Shown here piece by piece: positions 26,936 through 38,297 of a DNA stretch of 64,000 bases. The position numbers and the translations under genes are program-made. Under the pieces are notes generated by a model, which did not search any database, was not told the DNA's origin, and saw only the letters and a list, made by a program, of their open reading frames with translations. The stretch is from Plantago major (Eukaryota > Streptophyta > Magnoliopsida > Lamiales > Plantaginaceae), in NCBI GenBank assembly GCA_026545765.1, contig JAIFAC010000221.1, forward strand, positions 1 through 64,000, given 5' to 3'. Within the stretch, counting starts at the first letter, position 1; each line of letters begins with the position of its first letter.

Positions 26936-27731
26936 GCGGATTCTGCTAGAGTGAAGTTCGGTTCAGGACTTGTATTATCCTGTAGGATACAAAACACTAA
27001 AGGGGTTGTTTTATAGGATAACAATCATCAATCAACTGGTAATTACTACCAGAATCTTCAACGTTTTATTTCTTTTCAGTATTATCTTTCTCGTCTCATT
27101 CTTACACTTGAAGTTTCTGCAATCATCATTTAGCTACCGTTTTCTCAAGTTCCTTGGTAATTTGTGAATACAGGATATAAAGTTCTAAGGGATATAGTTC
27201 AAGAGATGTACATTGCTACTTTGTTAACCGGCCAGTTTCTATTGTTATAGTACTAATGCTATGTTGCTACTTTGTGAAGTAATACATTATTCGATATTAT
27301 TACTCTGATGAGCTTGAACCTGTCTGAACTCCAGATGAACAGATGATTGTATAGTACTGCTCATTACTACTTCATTCAGAATAATTCAAATACTACAGGC
27401 TTATTTGTTCAAATTAAACTGAAACATAAACAACTAGTTAGCCGCTTTCAAAACAAGAAGGTTCTGTAATGAAATTGAAATTAAATTTCCAAACCAGTAA
27501 CTAGGTACTGCATATTATTGATGCTAATAATCTTAAAACATGAAATAGACTCACTGCAGCGCTTGCTTTAGTTGTTTAACAATGCTGCATTGAGCTTTAA
27601 GCTCTCTGTAGCGTGATGGAGGATGTGAGTGATGCTTTAAGTATGTTCAAGGCCCGCGAAACAAAATTGAGCCTTGTTATGTGGACATACATGTATACAT
27701 TGTCATGTTCTATATATGTTGAAACATGAAT
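26936..27731. other. Intergenic DNA
   Basis: AT-rich DNA after the first PPR gene. Short frames such as 26970-27167 (+) are hydrophobic and AT-driven, with no family match. I see nothing else. Confidence 0.4.
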
Positions 27732-28405
27732 TTAATCTATTACCTCATCAATTTCAACGTTAATCTCAAGTTCTTCAACATCATTTACATGAATATCCAA
27801 TCCAGCCAGAGTAGAAAGGCCGGAGAGCTTATGCAGAGGCAATATAGTTATATCATCAATCACCATGAAAATTCGCTTTCCTTCATGTAGCATCCCTGGC
27901 CTTTGGTCAACAAAAATATGCTTCTGAGCAGTGTAGCCTGTACTCGAGAGTCTCTTTGATGTTAAGTGGTAATGTGTTTCAGGTCTAGCTAGTTCTTCAA
28001 GAGAAAAAGTGTTTGCTGGATAGATATTTGGGAGGAAGCTTGGGTTTGAGCAGACTATCTTTCGTATATATATTCTGCATCTTCAGGCACTTTGCAGACT
28101 AGCTTATTACTCGACTTTTGCATCATGACTTTGATTTTCATCTTGACCTAGAGAGAACTTGCACCCTGGGACAATATAGATTATGTTTCCGATCTTGTTG
28201 TGGTGAGGTGATTTATTTGTCGATGGTGAAGAAAAAGGTCTGTCAGCGGAGAACTAGATAACAACGATACTTTGAGCAGATCCATAATCTGATACATTCT
28301 CAGCCCTGTTCATATCCATAATGCCGAAATTTTGAGATTTTGAATGATGGATCCTATTGCATTAGGCAACATTTGCAGGTCATCGCTGATTATGAAAGAA
28401 GCTGC
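27732..28405 (-). pseudogene. DUF674 protein, C-terminal part, truncated relic
   Basis: Reading minus from 28405: FIISDDLQMLPNAIGSIIQN, then a piece resembling the SSSPLTDLFL region, then PGCKFSLG, and near the end YTAQKHIF, PGMLHEGKRIFMVIDDITI, LHKLSGLSTLAGLDIHVNDV and EELEINVEIDEVID with stop at 27732. The paired MVxDDLxVxPMSxxSxxxLL-like blocks are the hallmark of the plant DUF674 family (PF05056), whose function is unknown. The frame is interrupted several times. The 5' side ends abruptly at about 28402, where a copied piece of aconitase 3' flank begins, so the gene is truncated. A matching N-terminal piece lies at 33526-33681 on the same strand. Confidence 0.65.
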
Positions 28406-28529
28406 CTCTTTGGATAATTTTCCTCAGTTTGTTTGACAGACTGTATAGGACCATAAGAATGTGGTTTTATGCAGTAAACTCTCATTTCAGTGAAGTAAGA
28501 TGTTCCTTAGCCTGGATTAAAGTTTCTTC
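28402..28529 (+). repeat. Displaced copy of aconitase 3' flank
   Basis: About 120 bp nearly identical to 23892-24012 in the same orientation. It is wedged between the truncated DUF674 relic (left) and a Ty1/copia long terminal repeat remnant (right). The match stops at both junctions. Confidence 0.85.
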
Positions 28530-29228
28530 GAAATAATATAATTCCGTGATCTTCTCATTACCACCTTGTACATATTTATATAAGAGTAATCCTATAATGT
28601 AGGTTATAAACTAGGAATCTAAGCTAAACTAGGAATCTAAATACAACAAGGAATGCAACAATAGTAGAGATATGAAATACTTAGGAGACTAAGATATTTC
28701 ACATTCTAACACTCCCCATTCGGAGGTTCACGAACATTAAATTTGGTCCGAAAGTCGTCGAATAGGACAAGAGGCAGCCCCTTAGTAAATATATCTGCCA
28801 CCTGATATCTGGAAGGCACATGACGAACTTGAACCTCACCACGTGCCACTTTCTCTCGAACAAAATGGATATCCATTTCAATATGCTTCGTCTTGTTGGT
28901 GTTGAATGATTCCCGAGAAGATAAATAGCACTCACATTGTGCAATATACCAATGTAGCCTTACGAATAGGACAATGTAACTCCAGAAGAAGATTACGAAG
29001 CCAACAGGACTCAGAAACAACATTAGCCACCCCCCTATATTCGGCCTCTGCACTGGAACGGTACAAAGTTGGTTGGCATTTCGAAGACCAGGGAGTAGAT
29101 TGTCCCCCAAGAAGACACAGTAACCTGATGTGGAACGGCATGTATCGGGACATCCTCCCCAATCAGCATCAGTATAAGCAACAAGCTCGGTAAGAGAAGA
29201 AGAAGATAAGTGAAGACCAAGACGAAGC
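28530..29228 (-). mobile_element. Ty1/copia fossil: RNase H end of pol plus LTR remnant
   Basis: Minus-strand reading from about 29,220: a copia-type RNase H with SSAEAEYRGVANVVSESCWL, a CPIRKATLVYC block, TKHIEMDIHFVREKV, and VADIFTKGLP followed by REPPNGEC. Directly downstream a probable LTR starts TGTTAGAATGTG near 28,710 and contains TATATAAATATG. Only the tail of the element is left. It is old and broken, with several breaks in a short span. Confidence 0.85.
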
Positions 29229-29545
29229 GTACCCTATCAATTTAAGGAAGTGAATGGAAGAGATCCATTGCACTATCAAAATTGTCATCTTCAAATAGTC
29301 CATCAATGATGGTGGTGTATGTAATTATTTCTGGATGAACACCAGCGTCTTCCATGATACATAAAACCAAAAATGCCACATCAATTTCATGATTCTTGCA
29401 AAACTATCAATCAAGCTATTGTAAGTCACCAAAGTCGGTGTTACATGGTGTGCTTGGATCTCATCCAAAACCTTCCCGCCACCAGCTATCCCTCCATCAC
29501 GAAATAATCCATCCAACAAAGTACTAAATTGTAACATGTTTTCTA
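29229..29545 (-). pseudogene. PPR fragment, third relative of the Rf-like pair
   Basis: Minus-strand frame 29537-29325 reads LDGLFRDGGIAGGGKVLDEI then TPTLVTYNSLIDSFAR, which parallels MLRGLLRDGRIVDGEKLLND and VTYSSLIDSFCKN in the second PPR gene. Sequence to about 29,229 matches the HPEIITYTTIIDGLFEDD and LFHSLP repeats of the same gene. Only about three repeats remain, so this is a fragment and not a gene. Confidence 0.8.
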
Positions 29546-31016
29546 GACATTTATGTTAAAATGATACTTCAACTAGTTGTGCATTCTCGTTTGGATCCGA
29601 GAAAACTATTGCTACTGTCTACTGTATATTCATAGAGTCTTGCACAGTGATCGTTTACTGTACAAGAGTGGTATAGCTTTGTTTACCAATTGGTTTTGCA
29701 TTCTGCCAGATTAGTTTCTTGGCTACCACCATGGTTTTGCATACAAGTGTATCTGTGTATGTATGTGGAATTAAAGTTTTGAACATACCTGTACTTATTC
29801 TTTCTACAAATACTTCAAGATAGTTTGGTTATTAAATAAAATGATTACCCAATAGGGTTATCCAGTTCGATCCGATATTTTGTAGGTATCTGATCACGGT
29901 ACCTGCTAAAAATAGAATTCGGGATTGGAATGCATGAAATTTTACCTGAATTATCGGGTATCCGTAGTTTAATCCCGATTTCATCCCTCACCCATCCCCC
30001 AAACTCTGCAGAATCAATTGATTCTGTAACTTCTGTATCTCTCGTGTTTGATTAATCTTTCATCCAAATCACAATGGCGGGTCGTTCCAGCTCTTGGGGG
30101 AAAGGTCTAGTTCCTACAACCCAGAAAGCACTAGAAAGTACTTCCTCTAAAATCCGTCCGATATTCGTTTACTTTTGGAAAGAGAAAAATAAGGGTGTAT
30201 TACTTTTGAATAAAATAATGTTAGTTGGTTTGATTGTTGGAGTATTTTAAGTAGACTTTTGAATAAAATAATGTTAGAGTGTGATTTTTTAAGAAAGTTG
30301 AATAAATATATTATTATAGTTGAAGGATAAATTGCCATAATTGGAAATGGGAAACTTTATTTGGGACACCCAAAATGGCAAAACGGGTAACATCGGACGG
30401 GATGAAAGAAGTAGCTCATATTGACCGACGGTTAATCCTACTGATGATTCCATGCATTCGTCTCATTTCCAATTTTTTCGAGGAAACTATCTTTCCTAAA
30501 GTTGAACTTTATTGATAACTCTCCATAGTGAACCAGTCAGACAGACCAACACTAGACAACATCTCAAAAATTTCTGCCATTTTTCCAAAACTCAGTTTGT
30601 GAGGTCTATCAAATGTATCAGGTCTAATAACGGCCAGGAATCCATCTTTCCTGAATCCTGCAAATGCTAATGGTTTTGTTCAATAAATAACATGTGCACA
30701 ATGTATCAATAATTGCAGTATAAGGTAAACGTTAGGTTTGCAGCTTTCTTTTTCCAACAATTTAATGGTAGCATGAGAATGTGAAACAGATGAAAGCAGC
30801 GACTAGGACGAGCATGGTCTAAGGTGGATCGTATTATGAGTCGCTCAGAATGTTCATCAAACAGCTTATAAAGAATGTGCCAAACAAATAATGCAAGATA
30901 GTAGATAATTATAGACATGGAATGAATTGCAGAATAATATCTGAAATGATTGAAATCAGATGAGAACAGTTTAGCATAACATTTCAAGTTATGATTGAAA
31001 AGAAATAGAACCTGGC
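29546..31016. other. Intergenic DNA within the PPR cluster
   Basis: AT-rich, with no supported gene apart from the doubtful small frame at 30074-30250. Minus-strand frames at 30147-30338 and 30706-30987 have no family match. Confidence 0.35.
30074..30250 (+). CDS. Unrecognised 58-codon frame, possible first exon
   Basis: Starts MAGRSSSWGKGLVPTTQKAL and continues with a basic/Ser segment and then a hydrophobic end (IMLVGLIVGVF). The first 35 residues look coding, basic and organelle-targeting-like, and sit behind a CAAATCACA-ATG context; the AT-rich second half looks like read-through into non-coding DNA. I do not recognise a family. Confidence 0.25.
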   Translation: MAGRSSSWGKGLVPTTQKALESTSSKIRPIFVYFWKEKNKGVLLLNKIMLVGLIVGVF

Positions 31017-32476
31017 CTAGACATCTTTTGGCACAGCAGCTTTTATGATATCCAAATAAACTCTATCTTCACAATGATCGCATAACATGGATAAAGTAGA
31101 AGATTGAGCGACACTCCTTTTCTGACCATCTCGTCAATACAGGCTTTGCTTTCAGAAACTCATTTCTTTGAAGACAACCTTTGACAAAAACATTATGCGT
31201 AACACTATTGGGTTGCAGACCTTTCAAAGGAAGTGAATGGAATAGATTCACTGCAATATCAGATTTGTCATCTTCAAATAGTCCGTGAATGAGGGTGGTG
31301 TATGTAATTATGTCTGGATGAACACGGCATCTTCCATGATACACAAAACTGAAAATGCCACATCAATCATATGATTCTTGCAGAAACTATCTATCAAGCT
31401 GCTGTAAGTTACCTGATCAGGAGTTACATCGTTTGCCCTCATATCATTTAATAGCTTCTCCCCATCAACTATCCTTCCATCACGAAGCAATCCACGCAGC
31501 ATGATGTTATAAGTGATTGTGTTGTGTTCTAATCCAGAACGAGGAAGTTCAACGAAAAGTCTCCTAGCTTCATCTCGTCACCCTTATTACAATACCCATC
31601 CATCAAAGTACTATAGGTGACTACATCCGGCCTCATACCAGAATTGACAAGTAACTTGAAAATTTCTCTTGCCCTGTTCATGTCTCCTTGAATAAAATAT
31701 CCGTTGATGAGTGCATTGTACGTAACAATATTAGGAGAGACACTTCTTTGTTTCATTAGCTCCAACACATGCTCCGCCTCTTTAAGCTTTCCTTTCTTGC
31801 AGCAGGCATCTATCAACGTGTTAAACGTAATAACATTTGGAGGGATATCATGGATGACCATCTCATCTATCAAACGATTGGCCTCTTTCCATCTATCTGA
31901 ATAACATAATCCTCGAATCAATGAAGTATAAGTGACGACGTCTGGTGAAATGCCCTTGGCAAACATTTGGGAATAAAGAGAAAGAGCATCATCAACCATA
32001 GAATCTTTGCACAAAGCATCAATAATTGCATTGTAAGAATAAACATCAGGTCTGCAGGTATCATTGTCCAACAACAATGGCAGTATGTGTATTTCCAGAT
32101 TTACAGAGACCATGTGGAGTGCAGCATTGTAGTGTTTGATTTTGACAACGAAACCCATTAACATGGTGAATTGGACAACAGAAGGAATAGGTTGGTGCAT
32201 ATTGAGCATCTGACGAAACAAATGAAGAGCATCACTGACCTTGTGAACACCGCTGAAATCCAAATACCTGGGCTGCTGCTGCTTCTTGTTGAGTTGTCTG
32301 TTGGGAGTACTACTACTAGTACTACTCACTCTTGTTGTGGTATGGAAAGAAGAAGAAGAAGAAGAAGAAATGATGATGAAAGGAGATGATGATCTAAAAG
32401 GGTTAATTAGAGCTGCAATCTTTCTTCTTCCATGAATCATGGCTGCTGAAAAGGCGTTGCTCAACATCGATTTCAA
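31017..32476 (-). CDS. PPR protein, restorer-of-fertility-like (P class), copy 2
   Basis: A clean 315-codon frame (32476-31529) starts MKSMLSNAFSAAMIHGRRKI, a basic, Ser-rich targeting-type N-terminus with a poly-Ser run (GAA tract at 32348-32370). It continues HKVSDALHLFRQMLNMHQPI and repeats such as CRPDVYSYNAIIDALCKDS, ISPDVVTYTSLIRGLCYSD, PNVITFNTLIDACCKKGK, SPNIVTYNALINGYFIQGD and MRPDVVTYSTLMDGYCNKGD. Homology continues in other frames (MLRGLLRDGRIVDGE; HPDIITYTTLIHGLFEDDKS) to IKAAVPKDV and a stop at 31017. A one-base slip near 31,590 ends the long frame. Compared with copy 1, about 280 bp (2-3 repeats) are missing after NAALHM; the junction peptide MVSVNLEIHILPLLL reads the flanking repeat out of frame until a second small indel restores it. 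If translated it is a short PPR. Confidence 0.85.
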
Positions 32477-33525
32477 ATGGAGTATGAAATTATTTATGAA
32501 TGAGGTAGTAGGTTAGAAGAATAGGAAATAGGTTTCAACTGGATCAATAGATTCAATACTATTACTTTACTGTTCTAATTTAGCCGAATCCGATCAGACC
32601 ATCTTTTCCTTAACCGGATTTAAAGTTTCAAGTGTAATTAGTACTGTATGTATAAGATTTTTATGCACATTCTAATATTCTATGCGCATTTTCATATCCA
32701 CATATCTTTAACTTTTTGTTTCAGTCAGTATCCAATGTTTAAAAAATTTGGAGTTCCAAATCTTAAAAGTTCTTGTGGATTTTGATAGAATTAATCTAAA
32801 TACAAAGTTGATTTATAAAGAGGTGTTGGTAATAAAACATATTAATTTATCTAACACTCCTCATGGGCTCATTTAAGCACTCTTTGAGGCCCGCAGTGGA
32901 TAATTAATATGGGTGGAGATGTTGCGATGGGATTCGATCGCAAACTTGAGGTTCATATCGTGATAAATTACATCTCATCTATCTGTCGTGGTATCGAGGC
33001 TAAATTTCGCGTCCGGCGCAGGTTCAAATCTCGCGGAGACAATTTTACATATTAAATTTCCACTGAATGGCCTCTCGAAGAGGTTGAAATCGACCAGTCT
33101 TGGGAGTATTGAAGTATTAATATAAATGATTAGATTAGCACTACTATAAATTAGAACTTTTAGATGAGATGGGCTACTGTCATACTTTTATTAAAAAACT
33201 GGGTAAGGTACCTCGTTATTGGGAGAAAGGCAGCAGTTGGTGAATTTTTGCTTTTATGGTAATACAGTTTTGGCTTTGCTTCTTCAGTTAGAACAAATAG
33301 TATTTGTTGTACAGATACTTGAAGCTGAGCTAAGGCTTGAGTACATTATAATGTCGTTCATGTCTTTGAGTTTTCATATACTTGAAACCATCTAGACATG
33401 TGACGCTCCTATATATATCCTGTATAAGAGCTCTCTTCTTTCTTTATCCTGGTGCCAAATACAAGAGTTTGAGCTTCCGATATTCATCTTAGACCGATGA
33501 TCATGGATCGAGCAGCTGCATCACA
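32477..33525. other. Intergenic DNA upstream of second PPR gene
   Basis: The first 100 bases are the PPR promoter side. The rest is AT-rich, apart from a repeat-like block at 32880-33130 listed separately. No gene seen. Confidence 0.4.
32880..33130 (+). repeat. Possible tRNA-derived repeat (SINE-like)
   Basis: TGTCGTGGTATCGAGGC at about 32,985 resembles an A-box-like tRNA start, and GCAGGTTCAAATCTCGCGG at about 33,020 resembles a B box (GGTTCRANNCC), about 35 nt apart, followed by an AT-rich tail. It lacks a full cloverleaf. A fragment of an LTR element is an alternative. Confidence 0.3.
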
Positions 33526-33681
33526 TTACCAGCTTCCATCCAGAAATAGTGCTTGTTCAGGAGCATGATATAGCTTAGTAGAATCAGCAAACACACTAGC
33601 GACAGCCGCAAACAAAACCTTCAATTTCTCCTTGTTGATCATCGGTTTCAAAGAGAACTGAACTTTATTCTCACCAGTCAT
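33526..33681 (-). pseudogene. DUF674 protein, N-terminal piece
   Basis: ATG at 33681; reads MTGENKVQFSLKPMINKEKL then KVLFAAVASVFADSTKLY, which corresponds to the DUF674 opening KLMINKEKxKVLFAEAxxDFVD. The match decays after about 35 residues and a stop follows at 33526. Same strand and correct order relative to the C-terminal DUF674 relic at 27732-28405, with the PPR gene and other insertions between them. Confidence 0.6.
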
Positions 33682-34429
33682 CCTCTTGATTTGTTTTTTC
33701 TTGTAGGATAGAATATGATGCTAAGATTCATAACTCCTTAAATGACCTCCAAACTTGAATATGTGCCCAAATATATAGTATATGGCTAACGAATACACTG
33801 CGGAAAATTTTGAACGGACATGCTTCAAATATGCAAGTCCGGAAGAAAAATTTGCAGAATCTTGCTCTGCCTCGATCTTTGTCATAAATATACATAATCA
33901 ACAATACACTTAATACTGTAGTTTATCACATACAAGTGTTTGACATTTTAAATACCACGTGGGTTATTGGGCATCTTGAGTTTGATGTATCCCATTTGAT
34001 ATCTTCCTATCCGCGTTCTTTTTCCGGCAATTCGGTATTAATGCGCTAAAATATCTTTGATGATGATTCCAAAGAATATGATGCCTAGCCTATACATGCT
34101 ATATATACAGAGGGTTATTCTTCTACGCTCGTCTTATCCGATATCTTCAGATTAAGTATAGTTTAAACAAAGAAAGTATGTATATCTTAACTGTAGACGA
34201 ACAAAATTCGTATACTCTAAAATGACATTTAAAAATATATATTAGAAAACAAAATACAATTTTCTAGCATTTTTGAAATTTTACTAAATTAAATTCTAAA
34301 ATAAAATTGCTAGATCATTTTCTAATATATATAAATTTAAATCAAATTATGTCACGTGAAATTACATGAGTAAATCGTATGTAAATTGAAATACATGTGA
34401 ATAAATGGTAATATGAATGGGTTTATATA
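33682..34429. other. AT-rich DNA, no gene
   Basis: No coding signal. The right edge may include the U3 part of the gypsy element that follows; I could not find its exact start. Confidence 0.35.
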
Positions 34430-37400
34430 TGTGAGCAGAACTCTACGTATATGGAAAAGATTCTCTTCCAACCATTATAAATAAAAGAGCACCCTCATTC
34501 ATTTCTACACACAAAGAGAAGAGACACCAGAAGTTCCACAGCAAGATCACAAGTCCTAGAGCCAGAGCAAATCCTCTCATCCTTCTCTCAAGATCCGCCT
34601 TGACGTTCGAGCAAGCACTCAAGAAGTTCATCGAAATCCGAGAGAAGTCGTTTGATCGAAGAAGCCCTGCGCACTTAGAAAACGTTATTGGAAGATCAAC
34701 GGCGCGAAAGGAAGATCAAATCCAAAAGCCCGAAGCCCGATCAACCTTCTTGAAGTTCTTGGCAAAATTGCGTTAGATCGAATCAAGCTCAAAGCCCTTG
34801 GAGAAAGCGTTTCCTGCCAAACTTCCTCTAAAGAAGATCAAAGGCTAAATCACCTTTCACGATCTAGAAGCGTTCTTTGTGGAGTTCATCAAATCCCGAA
34901 GTTCGTCGCTCGCCTTATAACACTCTCAAGTTCACGATTCGATCGAGATCAAGCGAAAGCCCTCACATCGACGTTTGCCCGACTTTGAAGTCATAAATCC
35001 TAAGCGAAGAATTTGAAGATCGAGTTATTTGCTTTAGAAGACTAGAATCGGAGGATTAGACTAGAGAATTGTACCGCATTCATTAGATAAATAAAATTAT
35101 AATTTGAGCAACTTTTGTTGCCCTGATTTTTAACGCCGGTGGGACCTCTCTACCTCTCATCTCTAGTGAAGCACTATGCCTCTAGGAAGGCGATTAATTC
35201 TTCTCAAACCTCGGATGAAAGCGCAATCGAGGTCTTTGAAGACCCATGAACCATGGCTATCAAAGCATGTGAAGCGCTAGCTTCTAAGCGCCACCAAAGA
35301 GATGGAGAAGAAACATCAGATGATGATGACAATGGGTCTTTGCCATCATCTCCTAAAACAAGAGAAGTTCCTCCTCACCTCTCCTCACCTCCCAACGGTG
35401 AGTAATCCTTCACTTGACCAAATGGTGTTAGCTTTGACAAAATCCATGGAGTTTCTTATTAAGCATACCCAGGAACAAGACCTCATTGCAAAGCTTATGG
35501 ATCGAGAATCCACACCCGAGAAGATCTTGATCAAGGAAACAACTGAAACTAGCAAGGCGGGAGGAAAGCGCCATGTAGTGTCTAAGGAACCATTATACTC
35601 TAAGCTAATATAAAAAAAAGGAGATATGTCAATCAACTCCAGTGGAATGACTGACCCAATCGATTGAAGGAATTCATCGGGGAAGCTACGAAGAGAGTCT
35701 TGATGAAGGTTCCAAATCATCCTTCACTTATAGCAAGCCGTACACGAAGGATTGATAATGCGAGAATGCCGGTGGATATCAACCCCTAAGTTTCAACAAT
35801 TCGATGGCAGCGGAATGCAAGCAACATCGCACATTTTGTTGAGACATGCAACAATCTTTGGGACTATGGCGATCATCTGGTGAAGCAATTTGTTCGCTCA
35901 CTGAAGAACAATGCTTTCGATTGGTATACCGACTTAGAGGCTGGATCCATAGATAGTTGGGATCAACTAGAACAAGAATTCCTCAACCGTTTCTATAGCA
36001 CCCGAAGGACTGTTAGCATGGTTGAGCTTACCAGCGCACGTTAATGGGAGGAAGAGCCGGTCATTGATTACATTAATCGTTGGAGGAATCTGAGCCTCAA
36101 CTGCAAAGATAGGTTATCTGAAGCTTCAACGATCGAGATGTGTATTCAAGGGATGCAATGGGACTCGATACATCCTTGAAGTAATCGACCTTGGTCATTC
36201 GAGGAGCTAGCCACCTTGAACATGATATGGAGCTAAACATGAATACCGATAATGTTGATGGCCCTCCTATCTGAGGAATCACATAAGCATGACACCAAGA
36301 GAGGGCAAGCTTCCTTTAAAGGCAAAGAAGCAATGGCCTCAAATACTACAAAGATCACGATTGAGAGGATCGAAAGACAAAGAGAAAGTAGCCTATATGC
36401 GACAAATAGCTGCAAAGGAAGAACAAAGAAGGTCTACTTTGAAAGAGATGATGGCAAAACATTATCCGTTCCTCAGCTCCGATGTCCCTAGGATATTCGA
36501 TGAGCTACTCAAGAATAACTTGATCGAACTGCCAGAAATGAAAAGGCGAATGAAGAAGGGCCTTCGGATGATCCCAAGTATTGCAAGTACCATCGTCTAG
36601 TAAGCCGTCCATCCGGGTACTTTGTCTTCAAGGGAAAAGTGATGAAGCTTCGTAAGGAAGGGAAGATCTCGCTAGATGAGGAGGGTGCCGATGTTAACAC
36701 TATTTCATCCTCTGAAGTTGAGGCGGTCAACGCACCTCCGTTGGAAAGATCTTTAGATGATATGCCTTCACCGACTAAAGAGTTGAAGCATATCGTCTCC
36801 ATGAGCACCATATCCTTTGGTGACGAGGACCTCTTACTTGGATCTAAACTCCATAATAGGCCATTATTCGTAACCGGCTTTTCACACGAGCATAAGGTGA
36901 AAAGGATACTTATTGATGGAGGATCTGCAGTCATCATCCTGCCATTTCGTACCATGAGAGACATAGGAATCCCAACTGAAGATCTTGGTAGCAGTCGACT
37001 GATGATCTAAGGCTCAATCAAGGAGGTCAAAGAGCAATGGGCATTATACGATTAGAGTTGACAATTGGTGACATGTCATCCGTCACGCTTTTCCATGTTA
37101 TCGATGCTAAAACATCCTACAACATACTCTTAGGAAGACCATGGATACACGAAAATGGTGTAGTTCCCTCAACTCTACATCAATGCTTTCAATACTGCCA
37201 GAATGGGATGGTTAAGAAGGTCCTTGCGGATGAGAAACTTTTCACTACCGTTGAATCTTACTTCGTTGATGCGAAATATTACATAGAACGCACCAAGAAT
37301 CCAGATGAAGGATCAAGCTCTGGTGAAGAATCAAAAGACCAAGTTATTGTGCTAGAAGGGAAGTCATTACCCCAAAGCCGCCCTTCTGAAGTCTCGCATG

Positions 37401-38297
37401 TTGAAGACAATTGTTTGAAAGACCTTACCCTGCCTTTGACAAAGCTCAGTCTTACCGCTCCTGCCAAACCACCACTCCAGGGGTTTGTCCGTCCGATTCA
37501 AGGAGGCTTGGCGGAACATGAAATAGCTCTTCCTGGAGAAAAGGACAACCATTTTGGACCAAAAGCTTTTAAACTTTTGGTAAAAGCAGGATACAAATCC
37601 TAGGAGAGGCTCTCCTCTAAAAGATGATACATCAAGATCCACTAGCTCACAAAGGAATGGAAAGAGTCGGAAGATGCAGGATTCACATGACTGACCCCAT
37701 CTGAATCACCATTAAGCGAGCCTCAAGCAACTATATAGAAGGGAGTGAAAAGCCTCCAATGAAAGCAATCCCATCAATAGTGATAGCATTTTCCCATGAA
37801 GTCCATCTTTGATAGGTTGGGAACAACTAAAAGAACTCTGCTTCAAAGATTGGGACCAGTTAGGAAATCCGTACACCAAAGATTGGGACCAATTAAGAAG
37901 TCTACACACTAAAGACTAAAGCCAGCTAAATCTGTACACCAAAGGTTGGGGCCTGTAAATCCTGAAAAGGAAAAAGAGGCTAGCAAGTTGTGCACTGAAA
38001 ACTCTGAAGTTTAACCCGTCGAATGGTGTGAGGAAGACATCAAGGTCTCATGCGTGAAGTACTCAAGGCTAAGTGGGTGTAATAGTTCATCTGACCGCAA
38101 GCTATTAGCAATGAAGGAAACAACGACATAGAATCATCACATCACATCACCTTGAAAGATTGCGATGACCTTTGAAGAAGAAGATGCGAAGAGGCACCAC
38201 CGAGCTTGAGGAGGAATTAAGTCCACCATCGATGGTGAAAGAAGTCGATCTTGGTGATCTTGATAATCCCGACCAACTTATATAAGTGCATCCCTAG
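34430..38297 (+). mobile_element. Ty3/gypsy fossil: leader, gag, protease, start of RT
   Basis: A TATA box (ATTATAAATAAAAG, 34475) and a long leader to about 35,150 look like LTR plus untranslated leader. Gag domain at about 35,790-36,180 (FVETCNN, NAFDWYTDLEAGSIDSW, EFLNRFYSTRRTVSMVELT, PVIDYINRW). Aspartic protease at about 36,890-37,270 (ILIDGGSAVIILPFRTMRDI; TSYNILLGRPWIHENGVVPS). A short-repeat linker at 37,800-37,960, then KEVDLGDLDN, the usual run-in to gypsy reverse transcriptase. It ends where the next element is inserted at 38,298. The left boundary is uncertain. Broken, with several breaks. The gag resembles Tat-type gypsy elements. Confidence 0.85.
37836..37960 (+). repeat. 33-bp tandem repeat encoding RLGPVRKSVHQ-type units
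   Basis: About four imperfect units of AAAGATTGGGACCAGTTAGG plus a 13-bp tail. In one frame they read as RLGPxRKSxHQ, an 11-residue basic repeat between protease and reverse transcriptase of the gypsy fossil. Confidence 0.8.

Noticed and set aside
32960-33050. tRNA gene candidate
   Set aside because: Box A- and B-like motifs are present but no cloverleaf with acceptor and anticodon arms can be drawn; kept only as a possible SINE-like repeat.
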